A stretch of 7,178 bases of DNA, taken from an uncultured Trueperaceae bacterium (GTDB lineage Bacteria; Deinococcota; Deinococci; Deinococcales; Trueperaceae). Positions 1 through 5,884 of the stretch are shown in pieces; the first letter of the stretch is position 1; each line of letters begins with the position of its first letter. The position numbers and the translations under genes are program-made. The stretch is taken from contig CALCHY010000018.1 of assembly GCA_937907415.1 (NCBI GenBank), forward strand, positions 1 to 7,178, read 5' to 3'. The notes beneath the pieces are model-generated. The model was not told where the DNA came from. It saw nothing but the letters and a program-made list of their open reading frames with translations, and made no database searches.

Positions 1-1
1 G

Positions 2-61
2 ATGCTAGAGGGCAAAGAAGTGCAGGTGCCCTACAGGAAGCACGGCAACATTCCCTTGTGA
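2..61 (+). CDS. 3' end of an unidentified upstream gene (partial)
   Basis: The frame read from base 2 is open to a TGA at 59-61 and gives a 19-residue C-terminal peptide ending KHGNIPL. Fifteen of its 19 codons end in G or C, the bias seen in the certain genes of this window; the other two plus-strand frames are stopped or show no such bias. A 12-bp hairpin starts 10 bases after the stop, as expected at the end of a transcription unit. I do not recognise the family from so short a tail. The ATG at base 2 is probably an internal methionine and the gene extends beyond the left edge. The call rests on codon bias and context only. Confidence 0.45.
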   Translation: MLEGKEVQVPYRKHGNIPL

Positions 62-70
62 GAAGCTGCA

Positions 71-108
71 GGAGCGGGTAGGCGCGGAAGTCTCCACCTG
101 CCCGTTCC
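71..108 (+). terminator. Hairpin after upstream gene, possible terminator
   Basis: Bases 71-82 pair with 97-108 in an uninterrupted 12-bp stem (ten Watson-Crick pairs, two G-U wobbles) around a 14-base loop. It lies 10 bases after the stop codon of the partial upstream gene and before the promoter-like region at 180-225. No run of T follows, so it is not a classical intrinsic terminator; it could be a U-tail-less terminator or a 3'-end stabilising structure. A second, shorter perfect hairpin with 6-bp arms and a 6-base loop lies at 136-153. Confidence 0.45.
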
Positions 109-179
109 CTAGCCTCCTAGTGGCGACGGTCCGCACGCCGGTGGCAGCCGGCGCCCATGTTGTCGTCTCGAGCCTATGG

Positions 180-206
180 TTGATTGACAATCAAGATTGA
201 CAATCT
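180..206. promoter_or_regulatory. Tandem palindromic operator with two TTGACA boxes
   Basis: Bases 180-194 form a perfect odd palindrome, TTGATTGACAATCAA, centred on A187. Bases 194-206 form a second, AGATTGACAATCT, centred on A200. Both contain the 11-base core GATTGACAATC (182-192 and 195-205), so the core is also a direct repeat with a 13-base period. Each copy contains the -35 consensus TTGACA (184-189 and 197-202). A symmetric site repeated over a -35 box just upstream of an operon is the usual form of a repressor or activator operator. The cognate regulator is unknown; the helix-turn-helix/citrate-synthase-like protein encoded at 5881 is the only regulator candidate in the window. I found no further copy of the core in the window. 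Confidence 0.7.
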
Positions 207-225
207 ATTTGCCGACTGCCATCAT
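197..225 (+). promoter_or_regulatory. Likely sigma-70-type promoter of the M29/transporter operon
   Basis: A perfect TTGACA (197-202) is followed after 17 bases by CATCAT (220-225), which matches TATAAT at four of six positions. This predicts a transcript start at or next to the A of ATG 232, giving a leaderless or nearly leaderless mRNA. The upstream TTGACA (184-189) could pair with TATTTG (206-211) at a 16-base spacing as a second, weaker promoter. Both -35 boxes lie inside the palindromes, so a bound regulator would compete with or contact RNA polymerase. No ribosome binding site precedes ATG 232, which fits leaderless translation. Confidence 0.5.
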
Positions 226-231
226 CGGCCA

Positions 232-1203
232 ATGTTTGACAGTCCATACATGTTCGGCGCCCGGCGCCTGGTGACTCACGTGACGGGTGTCAAGCCCGAG
301 GAGCGCGCGCTCATCGTCATCGATGCTGACACCGACCCGATCATCGGCGGGGCCCTAGAGGCAGCCCTCGGTGAGGCCGGCGCCCAGGTCCAGGTCTTGC
401 GCACCGAGCGGGCCAAGACCGACTCGGGTGAACCCCCAGAGCACGTTGCTAAGGCCATCGAGGCCGCCGACGTGACGTTCCTGGCGGTGCAGGTGTCACT
501 CACGCACACCGACGCCGTCAAGGCGTCGTGTGCCCGGGGAGGCCGTGTGGCTGCCCTCACGCAGTGGGTTCCCGAGATGCTGGTCAAAGGTGGCATCGAG
601 GCCGACTTCCACGCTATAGAGCCGCGCGTCATGCGCGTGGCAGCCGCCTGGGACGCTGGCAAGGCGGTGCGGGTTACCGCACCTGGCGGCACCGATATGA
701 TCCTCGACATCACGGGTCGTTTGGGCACTCCGCACGCCAAGACCGGCGTCGTGCGGCCGGGCACTTTCCATCCGATTCCCGACATCGAGTCGCCCGTATC
801 TCCGGTGACGGGTCACGGAATCATCGTGTGCGATGCCAGCATCCCTTACCTCGGGATTGGGGTGCTGTCCGAACCCGTCACCCTACGCGTGGTGGGCGGA
901 CAGGTCACGAGCATAGAGGGTGGCCCAGCGGCGGACGTCGTCCGCGCCTCCTGGGAAGCTTTGCAGGACCCGAACGTCTACCACCTTGCTGAGCTCGGTA
1001 TCGGGATGAACCCGTACTGCGAACTCACCGGGCGGATGCTCGAGGACGAGGGCGTAGCCACGACCTGCCACTTCGGCATCGGCACGAGCAACACGTTGGG
1101 TGGGAACGTGAAAGCCAAGAGCCACTACGACTTCATCGTGCACGACCCGACCATCACTGTCGACGACGTAGTGATTATGAATCTGGGACAGCTCAAGCTG
1201 TGA
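232..1203 (+). CDS. M29 aminopeptidase-like metalloprotein (COG2309-type), altered active site
   Basis: Likely cytoplasmic metallohydrolase of the peptidase M29/aminopeptidase T superfamily, which also includes the ring-cleaving dioxygenase NicX. In numbering from the TTG at 184, the M29 metal-ligand positions can be traced. They are Glu202 (in PDIESPVSP, matching PSGEMFTSP of the next gene), Glu270 (AELGIG), His296 (CHFGIG) and His314/Asp316 (HYD). The Tyr that follows the His by seven residues in M29 enzymes is Asn303 here. NicX, as I recall it, has His in place of Glu270 and lacks His296, so a NicX-type dioxygenase is less likely. I chose ATG 232 because the TTG lies inside the operator palindrome, neither start has a ribosome binding site, and from ATG 232 the ER motif falls at residue 24, exactly as in the paralogue downstream. 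Length is 323 residues (339 from TTG), shorter than the usual M29 of about 400. Its stop overlaps the next start by four bases (GTGA), implying translational coupling. The substrate is unknown. Confidence 0.8.
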   Translation: MFDSPYMFGARRLVTHVTGVKPEERALIVIDADTDPIIGGALEAALGEAGAQVQVLRTERAKTDSGEPPEHVAKAIEAADVTFLAVQVSLTHTDAVKASCARGGRVAALTQWVPEMLVKGGIEADFHAIEPRVMRVAAAWDAGKAVRVTAPGGTDMILDITGRLGTPHAKTGVVRPGTFHPIPDIESPVSPVTGHGIIVCDASIPYLGIGVLSEPVTLRVVGGQVTSIEGGPAADVVRASWEALQDPNVYHLAELGIGMNPYCELTGRMLEDEGVATTCHFGIGTSNTLGGNVKAKSHYDFIVHDPTITVDDVVIMNLGQLKL

Positions 1204-2261
1204 CCCCCGGGCGCTTGGCGGCCTTCGCCAACGTGATCGCCGGCTACTGCCAAGCTGCCGGACCGGGCGAACGCGTGCTGCTGGAGTGGACACCGAGCAC
1301 CGAGGCTGCAGTGCTGGCGGTGGCCGCTGCGCTAGAGGCGCATGGCGCCATACCCGTCCTCGAACGGGCCGCGACACTCGACCAAGGCGTCCGCACCTCG
1401 GCCGAGTTCCCGAACGCGCGCGCCCTGTGGGACGCCATCACCGGCTACGTGGGCCTGCGGGCCGTAGGCGACGGGCCCGCAAGGCGTCCGGATGTACTTA
1501 CCCCCGAAGACGCTAGCTACGTACGACAGCTGCGGATGACGAAGCGTAAGACCACTACCGTCCTACCGGACGCTGCCTTGGCCGACCGGGCAGGCATGAG
1601 CCTGGCTCAGCTCGAAGACTACTACGCGGCCCTGATGTTCCTCGACGAGCCGGAACCGGCTGCGGGCTTCGAAGCTCTCAAGCGCTTCCAGGCCGAGGTC
1701 ATCCGACACCTCGAGGGCGCGTGCGAGATTCGCATCGTCAACGGCAGGACGGACCTTAGGTTAAGCGTGGCGGGGAGACCGTGGCAGAACAGCTACGGCC
1801 GGCGCAACACGCCCTCCGGCGAGATGTTCACGAGCCCCATCGAGGACTCGGCGGACGGCGTGATTCACTTCGACGTTCCAAGCCACAACTTCGCAGAGCC
1901 CGTGCGTGGCGTGACGCTCGAGTTCAGGCAGGGGACGGTGGTTGCCGCCAGCGCGGAGGCGGGGAGCGCTGCGCTCGAGGCCGCCCTTGGAACCGATGCA
2001 GGTTCCCGTCGACTCGGTGAAATAGGCATCGGGGGCAACCGTGCGATGACACGCTTCGTGGGTGCCACCCTGTTCGACGAGAAGGTGGCTGGCACCGCTC
2101 ACCTCGCGCTCGGCAAGTCGTACCCGCAGGCGGGCGGCAGGAACGAGAGTGCGCTCCACTGGGACCTTATCATCGATCTCCGCTCCAGCGGACGACTGTT
2201 GGTGGACGGCGAGCCCTTGCTTCAGGATGGCGAGTTCCTGATCTACGGCGCAGGCAGATGA
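1200..2261 (+). CDS. M29-family metalloaminopeptidase (AmpS/PepS/aminopeptidase T-like)
   Basis: Likely a cytoplasmic two-metal aminopeptidase that removes N-terminal residues from peptides. The M29 signature set is complete: Glu208 in PSGEMFTSP, Glu274 in RLGEIGIG, His301 and Tyr308 in AHLALGKSY, and His320/Asp322 in LHWD. The 66-residue distance between the two glutamates and the seven-residue His-Tyr distance match those I recall for the family (Glu250, Glu316, His345, Tyr352, His378, Asp380). The N-terminal half is the more variable part of the fold. At 353 residues it is somewhat short, chiefly between Tyr308 and His320. It starts at a GTG that overlaps the preceding stop by four bases, so the two M29-like proteins are probably made together and may form a hetero-oligomer (inference). 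No signal peptide is seen. Hydrolysis of an amide other than a peptide cannot be excluded. Confidence 0.88.
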   Translation: MTPGRLAAFANVIAGYCQAAGPGERVLLEWTPSTEAAVLAVAAALEAHGAIPVLERAATLDQGVRTSAEFPNARALWDAITGYVGLRAVGDGPARRPDVLTPEDASYVRQLRMTKRKTTTVLPDAALADRAGMSLAQLEDYYAALMFLDEPEPAAGFEALKRFQAEVIRHLEGACEIRIVNGRTDLRLSVAGRPWQNSYGRRNTPSGEMFTSPIEDSADGVIHFDVPSHNFAEPVRGVTLEFRQGTVVAASAEAGSAALEAALGTDAGSRRLGEIGIGGNRAMTRFVGATLFDEKVAGTAHLALGKSYPQAGGRNESALHWDLIIDLRSSGRLLVDGEPLLQDGEFLIYGAGR

Positions 2262-2307
2262 ACACCGCTCTACGGCTGTCATGCGCCCCGCGCGCAGCAA
2301 TTGGTTC

Positions 2308-2315
2308 AAGGAGGA
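2308..2315 (+). promoter_or_regulatory. Strong Shine-Dalgarno that fixes the binding-protein start
   Basis: AAGGAGGA lies five bases before ATG 2320. It selects this ATG over the in-frame ATG at 2281, which would place 13 polar and charged residues in front of a perfect signal peptide. It is the best ribosome binding site of the operon, consistent with the high output usual for a binding protein. A GC-rich imperfect hairpin (2275-2298) lies just upstream and leaves this site exposed. Confidence 0.9.
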
Positions 2316-2319
2316 ATGC

Positions 2320-3828
2320 ATGAAGAAGCTCATCACAACCGTCGCCCTTGTGGCGGCACTTCTGCTGGGAAGCGCCACCGCGGCGAGTCAGGTCACGGTC
2401 GCTGTCGGCCAGCTACCTGGCCACTTTGACCCCCAGAACAACAACGCCTCCACCGTGTCTGGAATCATTATCAACATCTTCGAGTACATGGTCATGAAGG
2501 ACGAGCAAGGTCAGTTCATACCTGCGCTTGCCACCTCGTGGGAGTCCGTCGACCCCCTCACGTGGCGCTTCACGTTGCGTGAAGGGGTGAAGTGGCACGA
2601 CGGCGTGCCGTTCACGGCTGCCGACGTGAAGTTCACGTTCGAGCGCGTAGCTAAGGACGCCACGCTCGTCCGCCATGCCTACTACAAGCACATCGAGAGC
2701 GTGGAGATCATCAACGACCACGAGGTCCTGTTCCACACTTCCACACCAGACCCGATCTTCCTGAGCAACCTCAGCCGGAATGGTGCCAGCGTCCTGCCGC
2801 GCCACCATTGGGAGGCCATGGGTGCAGACGTCGCGGCACAGAAGCCGATTGGTACCGGACCGTACGTTTTCAGCGAGCTTCGCACGGACGATCGCCTCAT
2901 CTTGACGGCCAACGACGACTACTGGGGCGGCCGGCCGGCCTACGACACCGCCGTGTTCCGCCGCATCACTGAAGGTTCGACCGCAGTGAGCGAGTTGCTT
3001 ACGGGCGGCGTTGACCTCGTGGCCTCCGTGTCCCGCGCCGAAATAACGCGGTTCGATGGTGCCGCCGCTGCCAAGGTCGTGCCGGTAATCGGCAACCGTA
3101 TCAACCATCTGACCTTCAACACCCGCGAGGGCCAGATCACGGCTGACCAGCGGATCCGCGCCGCCGTCGACTACGCAGTGGACGACGAGCTCCTGCTCGA
3201 GGTGCTTCAGGATGGGGCCGGCGCTCCGGTGCAGGCGCGCGTTTCACCGGGCACGTTCGGTTCGCCACTCGAGTATTACGACAGCTACCTTTACGACGTC
3301 GAGGTTGCCAAGAACCTGCTGGCCGAAGCGGGCTACGGCCCCTCGAAGCCCGCCGCCATCACGCTCATGGGTTCCAACGGCTATGCCGATACCGCCGATC
3401 TGGTCGGTGCCATGCTCGAGGAAGCCGGCTTCGTCGTGGAGATCAAGCTCTTCGAACCCAGTGTGTGGAGCGCCAAGTACTCTTCCACAGGGGACTTCAC
3501 CAACGTCGCGTTCGGTGCGGCTTCCGACTCCAGCTTCGATTACGGGAACTCGCTGATCGACAACACGTGCCCGAACGGCGTCTACTACGTCCAGACGGGG
3601 TGGTGCAACGAGGGTTACGACGCGCTCGTCAACCAGGCGAACACGGAGTTTGACTCCGAGAAGCGTGTGGCTCTCCTGCGCGACGCCACAGAAATCCTGG
3701 TGGCGGAGCGTCCCCAGTACTACATGTACGCTTCTGCCACCTTCGTCGGTGTTTCCAACGCCATGGAGTTCCGGCCGCGCGCGGACTCACTAATCATCCT
3801 CGCTACGGCGCGGCCGGCGGCACACTGA
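2320..3828 (+). CDS. Periplasmic peptide/nickel-type ABC substrate-binding protein (family 5)
   Basis: Captures the substrate outside the cytoplasmic membrane and delivers it to the DppB/DppC-type permeases encoded next. The 502-residue precursor has a classical signal peptide: MKK, a hydrophobic core to about residue 17, and ATA or TAA cleavage near residue 21-22. There is no lipobox cysteine, so the mature protein should be soluble in a periplasm. The SBP_bac_5 signature spans residues 84-110 (FTLREGVKWHDGVPFTAADV), followed by KPIGTGPYVF at 175-184 and DDYWGG at 199-204. The only two cysteines, Cys417 and Cys429, probably form the C-terminal disulfide known from DppA-type proteins. The region 397-415, where DppA and OppA place the aspartate that binds the peptide amino terminus, is AFGAASDSSFDYGNSL here. 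The substrate cannot be read from sequence, but neighbouring aminopeptidases favour peptides. A 58-base gap separates it from the upstream gene and an 84-base gap with a hairpin from the permeases. Confidence 0.93.
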   Translation: MKKLITTVALVAALLLGSATAASQVTVAVGQLPGHFDPQNNNASTVSGIIINIFEYMVMKDEQGQFIPALATSWESVDPLTWRFTLREGVKWHDGVPFTAADVKFTFERVAKDATLVRHAYYKHIESVEIINDHEVLFHTSTPDPIFLSNLSRNGASVLPRHHWEAMGADVAAQKPIGTGPYVFSELRTDDRLILTANDDYWGGRPAYDTAVFRRITEGSTAVSELLTGGVDLVASVSRAEITRFDGAAAAKVVPVIGNRINHLTFNTREGQITADQRIRAAVDYAVDDELLLEVLQDGAGAPVQARVSPGTFGSPLEYYDSYLYDVEVAKNLLAEAGYGPSKPAAITLMGSNGYADTADLVGAMLEEAGFVVEIKLFEPSVWSAKYSSTGDFTNVAFGAASDSSFDYGNSLIDNTCPNGVYYVQTGWCNEGYDALVNQANTEFDSEKRVALLRDATEILVAERPQYYMYASATFVGVSNAMEFRPRADSLIILATARPAAH

Positions 3829-3857
3829 GGCTATGCACGCCTCGGCAGCGCGCTCGT

Positions 3858-3884
3858 TGAGGGGCGGCTGGCGCCGACCCCTTG
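3858..3884 (+). other. Intercistronic hairpin between binding protein and permease genes
   Basis: Within the 84-base gap, AGGGG (3860-3864) plus CGGC (3865-3868) pair with GCCG (3873-3876) and CCCCT (3878-3882). This gives nine pairs, one bulged A (3877) and a TGGC loop; two G-U pairs can extend the base to 3858/3884. No T-run follows, so readthrough is expected. Such structures after binding-protein genes commonly protect the upstream message from 3' decay or attenuate downstream expression, giving more binding protein than permease. That role is inferred here from position and fold. Confidence 0.6.
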
Positions 3885-3912
3885 CTAGAACCGCTGCAGG
3901 CAAGGGTTTCCG

Positions 3913-4851
3913 ATGACCGTCTACGTCTTCAAACGTCTGCTGCAGGTGATCCCCACGTTGGTGGGGATCACCCTACTCGTCTTCGTCGTGCTGAGGCTGG
4001 CCGGTGACCCGGTTGCCGCCTACCTCGGCGGGGAAGACGCGGAGGTGGCGGCGCTGCCGGTGGAGCAGGTGGCCGCGATTCGCCAGAAGCTCGGATTGGA
4101 CAAGCCGGTGATCGTGCAGTACCTCGTGTACGTCGGCAACATCTTCCGCGGGGACTTCGGCCGCTCGCTGATCTACCAAGGTCGTGGTGCTTTCGGCCTT
4201 CTGATAGAGCGCCTCCCCAACACCGCCACCCTGGCTGGCGCTGCGTTGGTCGTTGCCATCTTGATCTCGTTCCCCGGCGGCATCTTGGCAGCGCTCTTCA
4301 AGAACCGCTGGCCAGACACGCTCGTGAACGTCTATTCGGTCATCGGGGACGCAATGCCCAGTTTCTGGTTAGGTGTGATGCTGATCCTCTTCTTCTCCGT
4401 GGAACTCCGCTGGCTGCCAGTAAGTGGCAGTGGCACGTTCAAGCACCTGATCTTGCCAGCGCTGACTCTTGGCACTTCGATCGCTGCGCTACTGACCCGC
4501 TTGATGCGAGGCGGTCTCGTCGAGGTGATGAGCCTCGACTACGTGCGGACGGCCAAGGCGAAAGGCCTGGCCCCGCGCACCGTTGTGTTCAAACACGCTC
4601 TGCGCAACGCCGTGCTGTCGTACGTCACGCTGCTGGGGCTGGCGATCCCCGGCCTGTTAGGCGGGTCGGTGATCATCGAGCGCATCTTCGCCTGGCCTGG
4701 GGTTGGGCTGCTTTTCATCAACGCCCTTGGTGGCCGCGACATGGCCGTGATCCAGACGGTCGTGATCTTCACGTCCGCTCTGGTCGTGCTCGGTAACCTG
4801 CTCGTGGACATCGTCTACACGCTCATCGACCCGAGGATCCAGTACCGATGA
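3913..4851 (+). CDS. DppB/OppB-type ABC transporter permease
   Basis: Integral-membrane half of a peptide/nickel-type importer, pairing with the DppC-type protein encoded next. The 312 residues are the normal family length. It begins with the typical first helix (residues about 9-29), then a long periplasmic loop with LGLDKPVIVQY and FRGDFGRS. Five further helices lie at about 104-126, 137-163, 178-199, 235-257 and 283-305. The cytoplasmic EAA loop that docks the ATPase is at 209-231 (DYVRTAKAKGL...HALRNA). The C-terminus DPRIQYR is typical. A weak AAGGG (3902-3906) precedes ATG 3913, so translation starts less strongly than for the binding protein. Its stop overlaps the next start as ATGA. 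The intact EAA loop implies a functional ATPase partner although none is encoded in the window. Confidence 0.95.
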   Translation: MTVYVFKRLLQVIPTLVGITLLVFVVLRLAGDPVAAYLGGEDAEVAALPVEQVAAIRQKLGLDKPVIVQYLVYVGNIFRGDFGRSLIYQGRGAFGLLIERLPNTATLAGAALVVAILISFPGGILAALFKNRWPDTLVNVYSVIGDAMPSFWLGVMLILFFSVELRWLPVSGSGTFKHLILPALTLGTSIAALLTRLMRGGLVEVMSLDYVRTAKAKGLAPRTVVFKHALRNAVLSYVTLLGLAIPGLLGGSVIIERIFAWPGVGLLFINALGGRDMAVIQTVVIFTSALVVLGNLLVDIVYTLIDPRIQYR

Positions 4852-5771
4852 GCGGCCAGCACGTGATGGAACCGGAGCAGGAGGGGACCCATCTAGCGAC
4901 CCGGCGGCCCCGACACGGTACCGGCAAGTACTTCGCACTGCTGGTGCGCAACCCCCTGGCCCTGACGGGTGCCATCGTCGTGGTGCTGTTCGTGCTCGTG
5001 GCGATCTTCGCGCCGCTGATCGCACCGCTTGACCCCCTCAAGCAGAATCTCCGCTCCCGGCTGCTGCCGCCGGCCTGGTCGCCCGCGGGCGACCCGCAGT
5101 TCGTCCTCGGAACCGATCAGTTGGGCCGCGACCTCTTCTCACGGCTCATCCACGGGAGTCGGGTGGCCGTGATCGTGGCGTTCTCGGCCACGTCCCTCGG
5201 GCTCGCGATCGGTGTGGTGCTCGGCGGCCTCGCCGGGTTCTTCGGAGGACTGTGGGACACGATAATCATGCGGCTGGTGGACATCCTCGTTTCGGTGCCT
5301 AGCCTGGTCCTCTACTTGACGATCATGGGCCTAGCGGGGCCGAGCCTAACCCTGCTGATCCTCGTGATCGGTTTGTTGGGGTGGACGACTACCTCCCGGC
5401 TGGTCAGGGCGGAGGTCCTCTCGTTGAGGAGTAGGGAGTTCGTCGAGGCGTCGCGAGCCCTTGGCAGGCGCGAGGGCTCAACGGTCTTCAAGCACGTGCT
5501 CCCCAACGTGATAGGCACGATCGTGGCCGTCGGTACGCTGAAGGCGTCTGGCGTGATCATCGCGGAATCCAGCCTCAGCTTCCTTGGCTTCGGCGTGCAG
5601 CCCCCGACGATCACTTGGGGCCAGATGCTTTCGACGGGCCGCGAGTACGTGACGACCGCGTGGTGGTTGGCGACGTTCCCAGGCATCGCGATCACGCTGT
5701 TCTCACTCGCCCTGATCTTCCTCGGCAACTGGCTCCGCGACGTCACCGATCCTCGCTCCAAGTCGGGTTGA
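4848..5771 (+). CDS. DppC/OppC-type ABC transporter permease
   Basis: Second membrane subunit of the importer. The 307 residues contain a hydrophilic cytoplasmic N-terminus (1-35), a first helix at about 38-60, the DppC/OppC hallmark GTDQLGRDLFSR at 88-99, helices at about 107-132, 142-162, 165-180, 222-240 and 276-295, the EAA loop at 197-220 (EFVEASRALG...HVLPN) and the conserved SFLGFGVQPP at 244-253. The start overlaps the previous stop by four bases; GAGGA at 4833-4837 may help re-initiation. A later in-frame ATG at 4866 has no ribosome binding site and is less likely. In many operons of this type the genes for DppD and DppF ATPases follow; here a regulator gene comes next after 109 bases, with no convincing terminator between. 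Confidence 0.95.
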   Translation: MSGQHVMEPEQEGTHLATRRPRHGTGKYFALLVRNPLALTGAIVVVLFVLVAIFAPLIAPLDPLKQNLRSRLLPPAWSPAGDPQFVLGTDQLGRDLFSRLIHGSRVAVIVAFSATSLGLAIGVVLGGLAGFFGGLWDTIIMRLVDILVSVPSLVLYLTIMGLAGPSLTLLILVIGLLGWTTTSRLVRAEVLSLRSREFVEASRALGRREGSTVFKHVLPNVIGTIVAVGTLKASGVIIAESSLSFLGFGVQPPTITWGQMLSTGREYVTTAWWLATFPGIAITLFSLALIFLGNWLRDVTDPRSKSG

Positions 5772-5851
5772 CTCAGACCCTACGGGGGTGGGCAGTAGAA
5801 AACCGCGCGCCGACAACCAGCCAGCTGCCCGACAACAGGAGGTGGCCAACC

Positions 5852-5884
5852 TTGCTTAGCACTCAAGTATCATCCTCAATATGA
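5852..5884 (+). CDS. Possible 10-codon leader ORF coupled to the regulator gene
   Basis: A strong AGGAGG (5837-5842) stands 38 bases before ATG 5881, too far to serve it, but nine bases before TTG 5852. From there a 10-residue peptide, MLSTQVSSSI, runs to a TGA at 5882-5884 that overlaps ATG 5881 as ATGA. This geometry suits a leader peptide that delivers ribosomes to the regulator start. The alternative is that the Shine-Dalgarno-like run is fortuitous and the regulator is translated from a leaderless mRNA. The sequence does not decide between them. Confidence 0.3.
   Translation: MLSTQVSSSI
5868..5873 (+). promoter_or_regulatory. -10-like element just upstream of the regulator start
   Basis: TATCAT matches TATAAT at five of six positions and lies seven bases before ATG 5881, the spacing expected for a leaderless transcript. 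No good -35 box is found 16-18 bases upstream (GCCAAC at 5845-5850), so it would depend on an activator or on -10-only recognition. The ATCATC run is shared with the putative promoter of the first operon gene (221-226), where it also sits just before an ATG. Confidence 0.4.

Noticed and set aside
5..190. Minus-strand 61-residue reading frame in the left gap
   Set aside because: It overlaps the hairpins, the operator and the plus-strand partial gene, has no recognisable protein features, and its start lies inside the TTGACA palindrome.
184..231. TTG 184 as start of the first M29-like protein
   Set aside because: There is no ribosome binding site, the codon lies within the operator palindrome, and the added 16 residues have no counterpart in the paralogue. 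Kept as an alternative only.
232..1203. 2,5-dihydroxypyridine dioxygenase (NicX) function for the first protein
   Set aside because: From memory of NicX, its iron ligands are His265, Ser302 and Asp320. At the aligned positions this protein has Glu270, Gly298 and Asp316, and it keeps the M29 His296 that NicX lacks, so the iron site is not reproduced.
276..1377. Long minus-strand frames opposite the M29-like genes (276-785, 496-816, 883-1377)
   Set aside because: These are open frames caused by high GC content. Their arginine-, alanine- and proline-rich translations match no family and they lie antisense to well-supported genes.
2281..2319. ATG 2281 as start of the binding protein
   Set aside because: It would put 13 charged and polar residues before a textbook signal peptide, while AAGGAGGA lies five bases before ATG 2320.
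5772..5836. Terminator after the DppC-type gene
   Set aside because: Only a 6-bp stem (5790-5795 with 5825-5830) around a 29-base loop and a 4-bp stem were found, with no T-run. This is too weak to call.
5615..5884. 89-residue plus-strand frame running out of the DppC-type gene
   Set aside because: Its first half is an out-of-frame shadow of the permease gene. Only the last 10 codons, with their own Shine-Dalgarno, were considered as a leader ORF.
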